Shown here: in pieces, positions 12,046 through 13,543 of the stretch
Numbering within the stretch: position 1 is the stretch's first letter
Layout: each line of letters begins with the position of its first letter
Source of the DNA: Novosphingobium sp.
Lineage (GTDB): Bacteria > Pseudomonadota > Alphaproteobacteria > Sphingomonadales > Sphingomonadaceae
Reading direction: 5' to 3'
Assembly: GCA_030830245.1 (NCBI GenBank)
Contig: JAURNJ010000266.1
Location: forward strand, 1 to 13,543
DNA length: 13,543 nucleotides
Position numbers and translations under genes: made by a program
Notes under the pieces: model-generated
Seen by the model: only the letters and a program-made list of their open reading frames with translations
Databases searched by the model: none
What the model was told of the DNA's origin: nothing

Positions 12046-13543
12046 GTGCGGTTCAAGCGGCTCAAACTCAGCGGCTTCAAGAGCTTCGTAGAGCCTGCAG
12101 AACTGCGCATCGAACCGGGCCTGACCGGGGTCGTCGGCCCGAACGGTTGCGGTAAATCCAACCTGCTTGAAGCGATCCGCTGGGTGATGGGCGAAAGCTC
12201 GGCCAAATCCATGCGCGGCGGCGGGATGGAAGACGTGATCTTTGCCGGAACCGAAGGCAGGCCACCGCGCGCCTTCGCCGAGGTCGTGCTACTGGCAGAG
12301 GACGACTCGCGCGAGGAACTCGAGGTCGTGCGCCGGATCGAGCGCGGCGCGGGCAGCGCCTATCGCATCAATGGCAAGGACGCGCGGGCAAAGGACGTGG
12401 CGCTGGTATTCGCCGATGCCGCGACCGGCGCGCATTCGCCTGCACTGGTCAGCCAGGGCCGGATTGCTTCGGTTATTTCGGCAAAGCCTGCTGAGCGGCG
12501 GCTGATGCTTGAGGAAGCGGCGGGGATCGCGGGCCTGCATGTGCGGCGCAAGGACGCCGAACAGAAATTGCGCGCCACCGAAACCAACCTCGCCCGGCTC
12601 GAAGACATCATGGCCGGTCTGGATCGGCAGATCGGTGGCCTGCGGCGTCAGGCCCGGGCGGCGGAACGCTACAAGGCACTGTCGGACAGGATTCGGGTGG
12701 CCGAAGCGCGGCTGGTCTTCGCCCGCTGGCGCGATGCGGCACGCAGCGCCGAACTGGCCCGCGAGGAAGCCGCCAGTGCCGAAGCGAGGGTCGGGGAAGC
12801 GACCGCGGCCTCCCGGCTGGCACAGGAAGCCCAGGCCAGCGCTGCGAAAGCGCTTGCCGCCGCGCGTGACGAACTTGCCGACCGGCGCGACGATGCCAGC
12901 GCCCACGGCCATCGCATGGCGACGCTTTCCAGCCAGCTCGAAGCTGCGGAGCAGAGGCTCGCCGATCTCGACCGGCAGCGCCAGCGGCTCGAAGCGGATC
13001 GCGGCGAGGCCGATCGCCTGACCCACGATGCCGCCGAAGCATTGGGGCGGCTGGAACGCGAACTGGAGGAAGGCACGGCGAAGCTGGCGCGGGACGAGGC
13101 AACGCGCCCTGCGCTTGCCGAAGCGCTCGACAGGGCCGACCGGGCGGCGCAACAGGCCGAACTAGATCTCGCTCAGGCCAATGCCTCGCAAGCGGGGATC
13201 GAGGCCGAATGGCGTATCGCCGAGGCGGAACTGGACTCCGCGCGCGATCGGCTCGCCCGGCTCAACCGCGAGGAGGAACGCCAGCGCGGCGGACTTGCCG
13301 AACTGCTTGGCGAGGCCGACCCGGAAGTGCTGATCGCCGAAGCGCGCGAGCGCAGCGAGGCGGCAAGTGCGGCCCTGACCGCCACACGCGACACATTGGC
13401 CGCCCAGCAAGCGCGGAAAGCGCAGCTTCAACTTTCGCGCGATCAAGCCGCCGAACAAGCCGCCTCGGCAAAGGCCGAACTCGCCGGGATCGAGCGCGAA
13501 CATGCCGCGCTGCTTCGCGACCGCGAGGCGCGCGCGAAGCGAC
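12046..13543 (+). CDS. smc: Chromosome segregation protein SMC, N-terminal part (3' end outside window)
   Basis: SMC forms the ATPase core of the bacterial condensin complex (with ScpA and ScpB) that organises and segregates chromosomes. The 499 codons present are open to the window end with no stop. The N-terminus MRFKRLKLSGFKSFVEP is typical and is followed by Walker A GPNGCGKS at residues 31-38. The ATPase domain continues with the Q-loop region SQGRIASVISAKPAERR and the LEEAAGI segment. From about residue 165 on the sequence is a long Ala/Glu/Arg/Leu-rich coiled coil; the hinge, second coil, signature motif and Walker B lie beyond the window. The start is GTG at 12046: an in-frame TAG at 12034-12036 excludes any upstream start, and AGG at 12035-12037 is a modest ribosome site. 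It follows the lipoprotein DsbA gene by 31 bases, in the same direction. Confidence 0.96.
   Translation, partial: MRFKRLKLSGFKSFVEPAELRIEPGLTGVVGPNGCGKSNLLEAIRWVMGESSAKSMRGGGMEDVIFAGTEGRPPRAFAEVVLLAEDDSREELEVVRRIERGAGSAYRINGKDARAKDVALVFADAATGAHSPALVSQGRIASVISAKPAERRLMLEEAAGIAGLHVRRKDAEQKLRATETNLARLEDIMAGLDRQIGGLRRQARAAERYKALSDRIRVAEARLVFARWRDAARSAELAREEAASAEARVGEATAASRLAQEAQASAAKALAAARDELADRRDDASAHGHRMATLSSQLEAAEQRLADLDRQRQRLEADRGEADRLTHDAAEALGRLERELEEGTAKLARDEATRPALAEALDRADRAAQQAELDLAQANASQAGIEAEWRIAEAELDSARDRLARLNREEERQRGGLAELLGEADPEVLIAEARERSEAASAALTATRDTLAAQQARKAQLQLSRDQAAEQAASAKAELAGIEREHAALLRDREARAKR

Noticed and set aside
12289..13152. - strand open frame of about 287 codons opposite smc
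   Set aside because: It is antisense to the SMC coiled coil, where high GC removes stop codons by chance.

Overview
This window is a GC-rich, gene-dense piece of chromosome from an alphaproteobacterium, most likely a sphingomonad (Erythrobacter/Novosphingobium-like). That placement rests on protein style and gene order: ybeY followed by a CBS/CorC-type protein, and mutY / dciA (DUF721) / two DsbA-like genes / smc in a block. It is an inference from sequence recognition, not from a database search. Almost all of the window is ordinary housekeeping DNA. I found no phage, insertion sequence, CRISPR array, tRNA or rRNA.

Layout. (1) 1-1236, + strand: the 3' end of ybeY (rRNA maturation) and a short CorC/TlyC-type CBS protein, then a TTG-started LysR-type regulator (1299-2183) whose upstream gap holds two overlapping perfect palindromes. 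(2) 2184-2542: the only long gene-free stretch, with two copies of an imperfect palindromic repeat, a perfect hairpin with a GCAA loop, and a short imperfect tandem repeat. (3) 2543-4952: a cytoplasmic cyclophilin on the - strand, divergent from mgtE (Mg2+ channel), which is followed after 3 bases by a GTG-started DUF1489 gene. (4) 4949-9912, - strand: a probable transcription unit running mutY, an exported beta-lactamase-fold serine hydrolase, nudC, then a GMC-family FAD oxidoreductase. The first two junctions are ATGA overlaps. The last gene follows a 91-base gap and converges on DUF1489, sharing a CTAG at the stops. (5) 9942-13543, + strand: dciA (replicative helicase loading), an exported DsbA-like protein, a lipoprotein DsbA-like protein, and the N-terminal part of smc (chromosome condensation), running off the window end.

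How it fits together. Three genes (mutY, dciA, smc) concern genome maintenance and replication, and mutY and dciA start 29 bases apart in opposite directions. The two DsbA-like proteins share a second cysteine pair besides the CxxC active site, so they look like paralogues specialised by location (soluble periplasmic versus lipid-anchored). Nothing here amounts to a convincing undescribed system. The points most worth a second look are the repeat-bearing intergenic region, the palindromes before the LysR gene, the DsbA pair, and the overlap-coupled mutY-hydrolase-nudC unit.
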